Shown here: positions 47,994-55,918 of the stretch, one piece after another
Numbering within the stretch: position 1 is the first letter of the stretch
How the letters are laid out: each line of letters opens with the position of its first letter
DNA from: Muribaculaceae bacterium
GTDB lineage: Bacteria > Bacteroidota > Bacteroidia > Bacteroidales > Muribaculaceae
Length of the DNA: 64,000 nucleotides
Direction: 5' to 3'
Assembly: GCA_017557665.1 (NCBI GenBank)
Contig: JAFYYI010000065.1
Span: forward strand, 140,036 to 204,035
Notes under the pieces: model-generated
Seen by the model: the letters and a program-made list of their open reading frames with translations, nothing else
Told to the model about the DNA's origin: nothing
The model's database searches: none
Made by a program: the position numbers and the translations under genes

Positions 47994-48491
47994 CTATTCT
48001 TTCACGGCCTTGGGCGTCCAGCTTTGGAAGAAACGCAGGGTCTTCTCCTTGTTATAGCCCTCTCCCTCCTCGAGGAAAGTCGAGTCTTGGATGTGCAACA
48101 CGTTGCCGTGTTCATCGAGCACGACAAACACGGGGAAACCGAAACGGACCGGGTTGTTCAGACGTTTCATCGTCGCTGCCGACCACTCAGTCGCCTTGCG
48201 AGGATGATAGTTTACGTGGATATAGACGAAGTTCTGCTCAATGACGCTATTGATGGTGCTGTCGTTGGTGATGAAGTCGGCAAAGCGCAGACACCACGGG
48301 CACCAGTTTCCACCAACTTGGCAGATGACGAACTTACCCTCGGCCTGGGCCTGAAGGAGCGCTTGGTCTATCTGCTCAAGCGGGTTGATTTCTTCGTTAT
48401 ACACTTTCTTGGGAGTCGTCTGCTCCTGAGCATTTGCCGTCATGACAAACAGGGCGACGGCAAACACGATGACAGTCATAATCTTTTTCAT
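47994..48491 (-). CDS. Thioredoxin-like periplasmic protein
   Basis: Exported protein of 165 residues: leader 'MKKIMTVIVFAVALFVMTANA', then a thioredoxin-type fold with 'GKFVICQVGGNWCPWCLRFAD' (Cys-Pro-Trp-Cys) near residue 65, 'VYIHVNYHPRKATEW' and the cis-Pro segment 'FGFPVFVVLDEHG'. The motif and the DUF255-like 'WCPWC' setting suggest a disulphide reductase or isomerase in the periplasm. It lies 26 bases before the nitroreductase gene and 17 after the thioesterase gene. Confidence 0.85.
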   Translation of the reverse strand: MKKIMTVIVFAVALFVMTANAQEQTTPKKVYNEEINPLEQIDQALLQAQAEGKFVICQVGGNWCPWCLRFADFITNDSTINSVIEQNFVYIHVNYHPRKATEWSAATMKRLNNPVRFGFPVFVVLDEHGNVLHIQDSTFLEEGEGYNKEKTLRFFQSWTPKAVKE

Positions 48492-48508
48492 AAAAATAAA
48501 AAAACGAA

Positions 48509-48880
48509 TTATAGTCTTGACATAAATTTGTTACGGTCAACGATAAAGCGCAGGTGGGTACCCTCGCCCAATAACGTTTCGCCGCAACGGGCTTCCACCT
48601 TGAACTCAATTTTTTTACCCTCAACTCGTGTCACCGTTGCAACTGCCGTAACGGTATCGCCCAGTTTTGAAGGCTTGAGATGGGACGAGGTAATCTGTCC
48701 TCCCACGGTTGTGCTACCCTCAGACAGATGACCAGCCACGGCAAGCATGGCGGCATTCTCCATGAGCGCCATCATTGCCGGCGTGGCGAGAACAGGCATG
48801 TCACCCGAGCCCATGGCAATGGCGGTGACAGCATCGGTCACTGTGAGTTGGCTGGTATGAGTCAGTCCTTCCTGTATCAT
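48509..48880 (-). CDS. Hotdog-fold thioesterase, FlK-like
   Basis: Protein of 123 residues. The pattern 'DMPVLATPAMMALMENAAML', 'EGSTTVGGQITSSHLKPSKLGDTVTAVATV' and 'FKVEARCGETLLGEGTHLRFIV' is the hotdog fold of fluoroacetyl-CoA thioesterase-like proteins (Thr/Glu/His active site: 'TPAMMALME' holds the Glu). Bacteroidota members act on acyl-CoA or serve as housekeeping thioesterases; fluoroacetate is not implied. The frame runs to 49102 in the CotH gene, but ATG 48880 is where the family begins. Confidence 0.85.
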   Translation of the reverse strand: MIQEGLTHTSQLTVTDAVTAIAMGSGDMPVLATPAMMALMENAAMLAVAGHLSEGSTTVGGQITSSHLKPSKLGDTVTAVATVTRVEGKKIEFKVEARCGETLLGEGTHLRFIVDRNKFMSRL

Positions 48881-48902
48881 AGTTGTTTTTAGTTTTTCCC
48901 GG

Positions 48903-50324
48903 TTATTGTTCAGGTATTTGCGGTTGATAATCGAGTTGGCGGTCCATCCAGGCGATGCGCTCGACGAGCCATTGCTTGAGGTGGGCGATTTCGTCGGCAT
49001 AGCTGGTGGCGACATAATAATTGTTCCACACCCATACGCCCCATCGTGGCCAAGCCATGCTGTTGCGCTGTTCAGCGCCGTGCGACGTGAGCACCGTGGC
49101 AAGCGAATCCACCGTGGCCATCAATCTGTCATCACTCATGTTGCCCTGACGGTACTGCGCCCATCGTGCCTTGACCTGTGCCGTGTATTTCGGATCATTG
49201 TTGAGCACATACCACCAGAAGGGCACCATATACACCTCGTTTTCCTTATACATGATGTCATTGTTGCGATACATCCAGGTGTCAGTGCGCCAAGCCTGAC
49301 GATGCTTGGCGTTGCCATAGGCCAGGTCAGAGTCCCACAACACCATCTTGAAACGCGGGTCATCGCTGTCGCGGCGTTTGTAGAACTTGCCGCTCAACCT
49401 GTAAGCGTCGACATTGTGGCAGAGCTCCATCATCAACTGGTAGTCGATAAACGACGCCACATCAATGTACTGGCTATAATTACCCGCCGCAAATGAGGCT
49501 TCCATCGCATCGATGCGACTATTGATATAATGCAACTGGGCTCGGCTCAGGTTATCGCGATCAGGCGATTTGTATTGGAACAGGATGTAGTGGTCAGTAT
49601 AGGGCTTACCGGTCGAATCCACAGGGTGGTACTTGGACGTGTAGGTCACATCATCATCGCAGTCCACCTCCATGAGGTAGTCTCCCGTGAGTTCATCACT
49701 ACTGTCGCCAGGTCCATTCAGGTCAAGGCGATATCGGCCCTTGGACACGACCTCGGCCAGAACGAACACCCCATAATAGATGCCATCCACGAACAGCTCA
49801 CAATGACGGCCTCGCGGCACATATTCCATCCAGGGTCGCGCCAGTTCAAACGTCAGCATGTCACGAATCATGCTCTTGTCGCTATAGGGAGCCAACAGCG
49901 CCCAGTTATTGTCTTTGGGCATCCCCAGGAGAGAGACTCTCCTTTTCTTGGCACTGCCACGTTTCAACGGCTCGGCCAGCGTGCGGAACGAGTAAGGTTT
50001 TTTGGGACTGTTGTTATAGGTCGAGTTACCGCGATGACGCAAGGAGATGTAACCGTTATAGTCGACATGCTGCCCAGGATGAGCCAAGGTATCAGCATAA
50101 TTGAGACGGCCTTCGCCATTCCAGATGATTTTCATGTGGGCACCGATGCGCTCGTCACGCATGATGGAGTCACCGCCCACCTCAATCCAGACGATGGGCA
50201 GGTTGGTCGAGTCGAGCCGCACACCTGTGTTATCGGGTGGAAAATTACCGGCTGTCTTGACACAAGCCCCGAGGACCAGCGCCAACAGCAACATCATTAT
50301 CAACCGTGAGAAACGTTTCATCAT
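48903..50324 (-). CDS. CotH-type kinase, lipoprotein form without dockerin
   Basis: Third CotH protein of the window, about 473 residues. It has a lipoprotein leader ('MMLLLALVLGAC') and the same kinase core as the copies at 26957 and 28668: 'YISLRHRGNSTY', 'KKPYSFRTL', 'MPKDNNWALLAPYSDKSM', 'DGIYYGVFVLAEVV', and 'FKMVLWDSDLAYGN' (Trp-Asp-Ser-Asp-Leu instead of Trp-Asp-Met-Asn-Leu, so the metal-ligand Asp pair is if anything more canonical). The dockerin tail is absent. It would be tied to the membrane by lipid. First gene of an operon with the thioesterase, thioredoxin, nitroreductase, TfoX and carbonic anhydrase genes. Start ATG 50324 is used; 50336 is possible. Confidence 0.82.
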   Translation of the reverse strand: MMKRFSRLIMMLLLALVLGACVKTAGNFPPDNTGVRLDSTNLPIVWIEVGGDSIMRDERIGAHMKIIWNGEGRLNYADTLAHPGQHVDYNGYISLRHRGNSTYNNSPKKPYSFRTLAEPLKRGSAKKRRVSLLGMPKDNNWALLAPYSDKSMIRDMLTFELARPWMEYVPRGRHCELFVDGIYYGVFVLAEVVSKGRYRLDLNGPGDSSDELTGDYLMEVDCDDDVTYTSKYHPVDSTGKPYTDHYILFQYKSPDRDNLSRAQLHYINSRIDAMEASFAAGNYSQYIDVASFIDYQLMMELCHNVDAYRLSGKFYKRRDSDDPRFKMVLWDSDLAYGNAKHRQAWRTDTWMYRNNDIMYKENEVYMVPFWWYVLNNDPKYTAQVKARWAQYRQGNMSDDRLMATVDSLATVLTSHGAEQRNSMAWPRWGVWVWNNYYVATSYADEIAHLKQWLVERIAWMDRQLDYQPQIPEQ

Positions 50325-50404
50325 TAATGAAAACATGGTTCAACACCGCAAAAGTATAAAAAAATGCACATATTTCAAAGATTGGTGATAAATGAACCCA
50401 AAAA

Positions 50405-50435
50405 TTGCATATTACAATTTTTTGTGGTAATTTTG
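50405..50435 (+). promoter_or_regulatory. Promoter for the S24 regulator gene
   Basis: TTG (50405-50407), a 20-base spacer and TAATTTTG (50428-50435). It excludes the start at 50364; ATG 50445 would leave almost no leader, ATG 50475 a leader of about 33 bases. Confidence 0.65.
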
Positions 50436-50474
50436 CCGCAGAATATGAAAACACATCAAAATCTTCAAGAAACA

Positions 50475-51161
50475 ATGGACTCACAGAAGAATGCAGAAAT
50501 CATCGCCCGCATCAAGTATCTGATGAAAGAGATGGGCGTGCGCCAGGTGCAGTTTGCCGAGCGCATCGGGGTGGACACCTCCAATCTGTCGAAATATCTC
50601 AATGCCCACATGCCGCTGAGCGACTCGTTCCTCAATCGCCTGGTCGTGAACCTGGGCGTCTCCAAGGAATGGCTGCTGGATGGCACCGACCTGCCCTTCG
50701 GCAAGACACCCGTTCGCGTCGACAATGGAGCAGCACTGGCTGCTGCCTCCAGTGAGACCGGGACACCCGTCTATGACGTGGATGCCACTGCAGGCGTGTC
50801 ATCGGGGCGCAACGAGTTGTTCTCCAGCGAGAACATCGTCGGGTGGGTGAACCTGCCCAACATGAGTCCTCATTGCCGCATCGTGCGCGTGAGCGGTGAC
50901 TCGATGGCACCCGTCATCATGGACGGGGACTTTGTGGCCGTGCGCGAGTTGAGCAACCCCAACCAGATTTATTGGGGGCAGATTTATGTCGTCCAACTCG
51001 ACGACTTCAGGCTGGTGAAATATGTGCGGCGCCACACCGACCCCAATATGGTCGTGCTGCGCAGCGAGAACCCCAACTATGACGACATGGACGTGCGTCG
51101 CACCGACATCCACGAGATGTTGCTCGTGCAGCATGTTCTCCACATCAATTCCAGGCTCTGA
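50475..51161 (+). CDS. HTH/S24 peptidase-type repressor (LexA/CI-like)
   Basis: Regulator of about 228 residues. An XRE-type helix-turn-helix fills residues 5-70 ('VRQVQFAERIGVDTSNLSKYL'), then a linker, then an S24 peptidase domain (about 105-228): 'DVDATAGVSSGRN' with an Ala-Gly pair at the usual cleavage site, Ser in 'VRVSGDSMAPVIMDGD' and a Lys in 'DDFRLVKYVRRH'. All parts needed for RecA-stimulated self-cleavage are present, so SOS-type regulation is possible. No prophage genes surround it, which suggests a chromosomal regulator. A hairpin terminator follows the stop directly. Confidence 0.85.
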   Translation: MDSQKNAEIIARIKYLMKEMGVRQVQFAERIGVDTSNLSKYLNAHMPLSDSFLNRLVVNLGVSKEWLLDGTDLPFGKTPVRVDNGAALAAASSETGTPVYDVDATAGVSSGRNELFSSENIVGWVNLPNMSPHCRIVRVSGDSMAPVIMDGDFVAVRELSNPNQIYWGQIYVVQLDDFRLVKYVRRHTDPNMVVLRSENPNYDDMDVRRTDIHEMLLVQHVLHINSRL

Positions 51162-51194
51162 AGCCTTTAAGGTCATTAAGGTCCTTAAAGGCTT
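51161..51194 (+). terminator. Hairpin terminator of the S24 regulator gene
   Basis: AAGCCTTTAAGG (51161-51172) pairs exactly with CCTTAAAGGCTT (51183-51194) around ten bases, beginning at the last base of the stop codon. Few T follow, so it may be rho-independent only in part. Confidence 0.7.
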
Positions 51195-51239
51195 TAAAGA
51201 CCTGGCCTTATGACAAGAACGATAATATAAAATTGAAAA

Positions 51240-52457
51240 ATGAACATCTACTATCATACACTCCCCAACGGGCTGCGCCTCGTTCACCTCATGACAAGAA
51301 ACCAAGTCGCCTGGTGCGGACTGGCCATCAATGCCGGCAGCCGCGATGAACAGGAAGGGCACTTCGGGCTGGCGCACTTTGTGGAACACACCATCTTCAA
51401 GGGCACCAAGCACCGCCGCGCCTGGCACATCCTCAACCGCATGGAGCGCGTGGGCGGAGAACTCAACGCCTACACCACCAAGGAGGGCACCATGCTCTAC
51501 TCGGTATTCCCCGAGCAGCACCTGCCCCGCGCCATTGATCTGCTTGCCGACCTGGTGCAGTGGTCAGTCTTCCCCCAAGAAGAACTGGACCGTGAACGCG
51601 ACGTGGTGCTTGAGGAGGCCGCCAGCTATCGTGACACACCCAGCGATGCGGTATATGATGACTTTGAGGATTTGCTCTTTGCCGGCAGCGAACTGGGACA
51701 CAACATCCTGGGCCGCAAGGAGGACTTGGAACGACTCACCCAAGACCACTGCATGCGCTACCTTAAAGCCCTGTATGTGCCCACCAACATGGCTTTCTTC
51801 TCGGTGGGACCTGAACATCCTGAACGCGTATTCCGGCTGGCCGAGAAGCACTTCGGCGAAATGAGCCACACTTTGGCACCACGTCATCGCCAACAGCCTC
51901 AGGAAACAGAACCTTTCAAGCAGGTCATCAGCATTGGCACACACCAGGCTCATACCATCGTCGGCGCCCGTGTGCCCGACATGAGCCACCCGCTGCGCTA
52001 TGCCCTGATGCTGCTGAACAACATCCTGGGCGGACCCGGCATGAACTCGCTTCTCAACGTGGAACTGCGCGAGCGCCGTGGCTATGTCTATACCGTGGAG
52101 TCCACCCTGTCGATGCTCAGCGACTGCGGATGGCTGGAAATCTACTTGGGATGCGACCCCGATGACGTGCGCTCAAGCCTGCGTGTGATTGAACGCATCA
52201 CCAGCCGCCTGAGTCAAGACCTGCTGCCCGAGCGCCGATTGGACGCTTTCAAGAAGCAGTATTGCGGCCAACTCGTCGTCGCTGCCGACAGCACCGAGTT
52301 CATGGCCATGCGTGCCGGCCGCGGCCTGCTTTATCACGGCAAAGTGACGACTATCGACGAGACCATCGACCGCATCCAGGCCGTGACGCCCGACGAAATC
52401 GCCCAAGCCGCCACCTTCCTGCACGGCAGCCGCCTCTCGTCGCTCACGTTCAAGTAA
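51240..52457 (+). CDS. M16-family zinc metallopeptidase
   Basis: Peptidase of 405 residues, the single-chain form that works as a dimer. The zinc motif His-x-x-Glu-His is at residues 46-50 ('FGLAHFVEHTIFKG'), and the distal Glu lies in 'VLEEAASYRDTPSD'; the arginine-tyrosine pair of the second half is seen in 'ELRERRGYVYTVEST'. No leader. Such proteins of Bacteroidota degrade peptides or process them in the cytoplasm. It precedes the GT2 gene by 76 bases. Confidence 0.88.
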   Translation: MNIYYHTLPNGLRLVHLMTRNQVAWCGLAINAGSRDEQEGHFGLAHFVEHTIFKGTKHRRAWHILNRMERVGGELNAYTTKEGTMLYSVFPEQHLPRAIDLLADLVQWSVFPQEELDRERDVVLEEAASYRDTPSDAVYDDFEDLLFAGSELGHNILGRKEDLERLTQDHCMRYLKALYVPTNMAFFSVGPEHPERVFRLAEKHFGEMSHTLAPRHRQQPQETEPFKQVISIGTHQAHTIVGARVPDMSHPLRYALMLLNNILGGPGMNSLLNVELRERRGYVYTVESTLSMLSDCGWLEIYLGCDPDDVRSSLRVIERITSRLSQDLLPERRLDAFKKQYCGQLVVAADSTEFMAMRAGRGLLYHGKVTTIDETIDRIQAVTPDEIAQAATFLHGSRLSSLTFK

Positions 52458-52533
52458 AAGCGTTTTTAAGACAATTGCTTGTTAAAATCATAAATAATGA
52501 CTACTTTCGAGGTTTGATATTATACTGACAACG

Positions 52534-53472
52534 ATGAAGAAGATTTCGATACTTATTCCATGTTATAACGAGGAGCAGTCGCTGCCCTTGCTGTACCCCG
52601 AACTGGTGAAACTCATGGACGGCAACCCGGGCTATGAGTGGGAGCTGATGTTCGTCAACGACGGCAGCCGCGACGGCACGCTGGAAAAACTGCGCGAATT
52701 GCGCCAGCAGGACCAGCGGGTCAACTACGTGGACCTGTCGCGCAACTTCGGCAAGGAGAATGCCATGCTCGCCGGATTTGACCACGTCACCGGCGACTGC
52801 ATGGTCATCATCGACGCCGACCTGCAGCATCCGCCGACGCTCATCCCCGAGATGATACGTTGGTGGGAGCAGGGCTACGATGACGTGTATGCCAAGCGCA
52901 AGACGCGCGGCAAGGAGAGTTGGCTGCGCAAGCGGTTGTCGCTGCAGTTCTACAAAATCCTGCAGAGTTCGTCACGCTTCGACGTGTTGCAGAATGTGGG
53001 CGATTTCCGCCTGTTGGACCGCTGCTGCATCAACGCCCTGAGAAAGATGCGCGAGAGCGAGCGTTACACCAAAGGCATGTACAGCTGGATAGGCTTCAAG
53101 AAGAAAGACGTGGAGTTTGAACAGGGCGACCGCATCGCCGGCGAGTCGTCATGGAACTACCGCCAGTTGTTCTCGTTCGCCATCGACGGCATCACCTCGT
53201 TCACCAACGCACCGTTGCGCATCTCCACAGTCGTTGGCTTCATCGTATCGATGTTCGCCTTCCTCTACATGATCTACGTGTTCATTAAGGCGCTCATCTG
53301 GGGCGACCCGGTGCAGGGCTATCCCACGCTGGTAATTCTCATCCTCTTCCTGGGCGGCATCCAGCTGCTCTCACTGGGCATTATCGGCGAATACATCGGC
53401 CGCATCTACAACGAAACCAAGAACCGGCCCGACTACGTGGTGCGTGAGTTCAACGACGAGAAAGTGTTATGA
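52534..53472 (+). CDS. GtrB/DPM1-like polyprenyl-phosphate glycosyltransferase (GT2)
   Basis: Enzyme of 312 residues. The GT-A fold shows 'SILIPCYNEEQSLPLL', the donor-metal motif 'VIIDADLQHPPTLIPEM' (Asp-x-Asp) and 'GDFRLLDRCC'. Two membrane segments (about 232-255 and 268-290) close the protein, followed by 'EYIGRIYNETKNRPDYVV', as in GtrB, ArnC and bactoprenol glucosyltransferases. It transfers a sugar from a nucleotide donor to undecaprenyl phosphate on the inner side of the membrane. Its stop overlaps the start of a DUF6056 gene by four bases, tying the two together. Confidence 0.9.
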   Translation: MKKISILIPCYNEEQSLPLLYPELVKLMDGNPGYEWELMFVNDGSRDGTLEKLRELRQQDQRVNYVDLSRNFGKENAMLAGFDHVTGDCMVIIDADLQHPPTLIPEMIRWWEQGYDDVYAKRKTRGKESWLRKRLSLQFYKILQSSSRFDVLQNVGDFRLLDRCCINALRKMRESERYTKGMYSWIGFKKKDVEFEQGDRIAGESSWNYRQLFSFAIDGITSFTNAPLRISTVVGFIVSMFAFLYMIYVFIKALIWGDPVQGYPTLVILILFLGGIQLLSLGIIGEYIGRIYNETKNRPDYVVREFNDEKVL

Positions 53473-55136
53473 CATCCCATAGACAGGATAAACACGCAAC
53501 AATGCCCAAGCGCATGACAGACATCATCTACTGGTGCCTGCTGCTGGGCGGTTGCGCCGTGTTCCTGTTGATGAACTATTACACCACCGCCAAGGAGGAC
53601 GACCTGTTCCACTCCATGATCGGGGGTGGCTCAGACCGACCCATCAACAACTTGCTTGACGTGCTGCGCTCCTGGGTGGAATACTACAAGTATGACGCCA
53701 GGACAGCCAACCTGATTTCTTTCACCTTCAACGGCATTTTGGGCAAGACCGTGTTCAACATCTGCAACACGGTGGTGTTCGGTGTGCTGGCTCACCTGCT
53801 CAGCCGCCTGTGCACGAGGCGCAACTCGCTGATGGTGCTGGTGATGTTCTTCACCTATATGGTCACTGCCATGCCCGTGCCAGGCGAGACGATGTTGTGG
53901 GTCACCGCCAGCTTCAACTACATGTGGGCCTTTACGGCAGCCTTGCTGTTCATCGCCTATCTGCTGTATCACCGCAATCCTCACCCGGGTTGGGCTCGAG
54001 GTCTGATGGTGTTCGTGCTCTCGTTCTTTGCCGGCGGCATCAACGAGGGAACGACCTTTGGTGTGTTCGGCGGCCTGACACTTTATTACCTGTTTAACCG
54101 CGACAAGATAGACCGGGCAGTAATCATTGCCATGACCGGCTACCTGATGGGAGTGCTCCTGTTAATCACCTGTCCAGGGGCATGGGACCGCGCCTCGATG
54201 GAGGTGAGCCATCAAGCCGGACTCTCGACCATGCTCATCGAACGTTGCCGCCTGGTGATGGGCAAATCGCTGCGTTACGTCACACCGGTGGCAGCAATTC
54301 TGCTGGGACTGGTTCCCGTCTTCAAGGACGGCATCAAGAAGACGTTCTCGTCCTCGCCCTGGCCCTGGATTCTGCTGGTGATGTTTGCTTTTGTATTTGT
54401 CTTGGGGCAGGATCATCCGCGCGTGTACTTCACGCTGTCGATGATTGGTTTCATCGTGTTGGCAAGGGTGTTGCACCGATTGCTGGAGCACAAGAAGTGG
54501 CTTCGTTTGGCAGTCATCCTTATCGGGCTTGCGTTATGTGTCAAGTATTACCCTGCCAACATCAGGACATTGAAACAGTACAAGGCATTCTTTGACGCCA
54601 CCGAAGCCGAGATAACAGGCACCAATGAGCGACAAGTGATATTGAAAGCGCGCTCGTTCGACAGCTACAGCCGCTTCATCAAGTACTTCAATTTCGACTC
54701 GTGGAACTTCTTCATCCGCGAGGAAACGCTTTGCCACCACTACGGCAAGGACAACATCCAGTTTGTCCCCGACTCGATAGCCGACCGTTACCACTCGGGC
54801 AGACTTCTGGAAGGCGCCCTGCCCATGCCTTTCAATGCCCCTGACTGTGCCGATGTGGAAGCCATCGTCGCAATACCCGACCAGGAATACATGGCCGTGA
54901 AGATGCGTCAGGATACCATCTCCCACAGCTATCAGTTTGCCCAGGCCTATGCCGCCGACGGCACGCCGATGTCCGTTCCCGTGTGCTATTTCCCGATGCT
55001 CTATCAGGGCCACGAGTACCTTATCTTCCCGATGATTGATGACAAGGTGTCTCGCCTCACCTTCTCCCCCTATGCCCTCGACGGCAAGGAGATCAACCTT
55101 GTGCGCACCGCGCCTAATCCCGTCACTACCAAATAA
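53469..55136 (+). CDS. DUF6056 polytopic membrane protein coupled to the GtrB-like enzyme
   Basis: Fourth DUF6056 paralogue, 555 residues. It has the family plan: 'TTAKEDDLFHS' (Glu43-Asp44-Asp45) after segment 1, 'FNICNTVVFGVLAHLLSRL', 'PVPGETMLWVTASFNYMWAF', 'NEGTTFG', 'CPGAWDRAS', and a soluble tail with 'KDNIQFVPDSIADRYHSGRL' and 'IPDQEYMAVKM'. The copy differs from the other three in the segment after 'LAHLLSRL' (charged 'CTRRNS'). By position it is the partner that would take the polyprenyl-phosphate sugar made by the GT2 enzyme and pass it on at the outer face, as GtrC does with GtrB. Confidence 0.75.
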   Translation: MTSHRQDKHATMPKRMTDIIYWCLLLGGCAVFLLMNYYTTAKEDDLFHSMIGGGSDRPINNLLDVLRSWVEYYKYDARTANLISFTFNGILGKTVFNICNTVVFGVLAHLLSRLCTRRNSLMVLVMFFTYMVTAMPVPGETMLWVTASFNYMWAFTAALLFIAYLLYHRNPHPGWARGLMVFVLSFFAGGINEGTTFGVFGGLTLYYLFNRDKIDRAVIIAMTGYLMGVLLLITCPGAWDRASMEVSHQAGLSTMLIERCRLVMGKSLRYVTPVAAILLGLVPVFKDGIKKTFSSSPWPWILLVMFAFVFVLGQDHPRVYFTLSMIGFIVLARVLHRLLEHKKWLRLAVILIGLALCVKYYPANIRTLKQYKAFFDATEAEITGTNERQVILKARSFDSYSRFIKYFNFDSWNFFIREETLCHHYGKDNIQFVPDSIADRYHSGRLLEGALPMPFNAPDCADVEAIVAIPDQEYMAVKMRQDTISHSYQFAQAYAADGTPMSVPVCYFPMLYQGHEYLIFPMIDDKVSRLTFSPYALDGKEINLVRTAPNPVTTK

Positions 55137-55175
55137 CCGATTGAATATTCACAATTATCTCAATACTGTCATCAT

Positions 55176-55898
55176 ATGAAAAAGTTATTCTATTTTATCG
55201 CAGCTCTTGTCATGGCAGGTATTTGCCTGTCGGCAACCATGAAACCTGCATCTGAAGCACCTTCCGGGCAAAAGGCCAAATCCGTTGCCGCTGGAGTGCC
55301 CACCATACGTCCTACATCAGTTGAACTCATGCCTGACATGACGTATGACGAGTATGAACAACTGATGGAAAATGACCCCGAGGCCCACGTTGACGTCTTT
55401 TCCTCCCTGTACTTTGAAGGCTGCAGCTGGTACTGTGGGGGCCAAGTGGACAACGTGACAGCTTCAAGCAACCTTAATCCGCAAGCGGGTTTCACCTATG
55501 ATGCCACTAATGCCCACGATTTTGACCACGAGAGCGTGTGGGCCACCAAGGGAAAAGGCATCGGCGAATACCTCACATTCTACTTTGCCAGTAATTGCCC
55601 CCGCATCACATCGGTGGCTATTCTCAACGGCCACGTCAAGAGCAAACAGGCATGGAGCAATAATTCACGCGTGAAGTCGTTGTTGCTCTACTTTAATGAC
55701 AAGCCTTACAGATTGCTCGAGCTTGAAGACAGCCGATCACTGCAGTACTTTGACCTGGACACCTTGGGCTATGGCCCAGACGTTGAAGATGCTGGCCAAT
55801 GGACCCTCAAGTTTGAAATCAGGGATGTTTATCCCGGCAAGAAATATGGCGACTGCGTCATTGCCGACTTCATCTTTGACGGCATCGACGTGCATTAA
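55176..55898 (+). CDS. Secreted protein with NADase-type glycan-binding domain
   Basis: Exported protein of 240 residues (leader to about 'CLSATMKP'). A linker and a short motif region ('LEGCSWYCGGQVDNVTASSN'-like) precede the domain with the sequence signature 'ATNAHDFDHESVWATKGKGIGEYLTFYF', 'RITSVAILNGHVKSKQAWSNNSRVKSLLLYF', which is the NADase-type glycan-binding (galactose-binding-like) domain found in many Bacteroidota secreted proteins. It probably binds a host or environmental sugar. It follows the DUF6056 gene by 39 bases and could be an acceptor-side partner, or just adjacent. Confidence 0.78.
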   Translation: MKKLFYFIAALVMAGICLSATMKPASEAPSGQKAKSVAAGVPTIRPTSVELMPDMTYDEYEQLMENDPEAHVDVFSSLYFEGCSWYCGGQVDNVTASSNLNPQAGFTYDATNAHDFDHESVWATKGKGIGEYLTFYFASNCPRITSVAILNGHVKSKQAWSNNSRVKSLLLYFNDKPYRLLELEDSRSLQYFDLDTLGYGPDVEDAGQWTLKFEIRDVYPGKKYGDCVIADFIFDGIDVH

Positions 55899-55918
55899 GT
55901 CTTATCGTGAGGCGGCCA

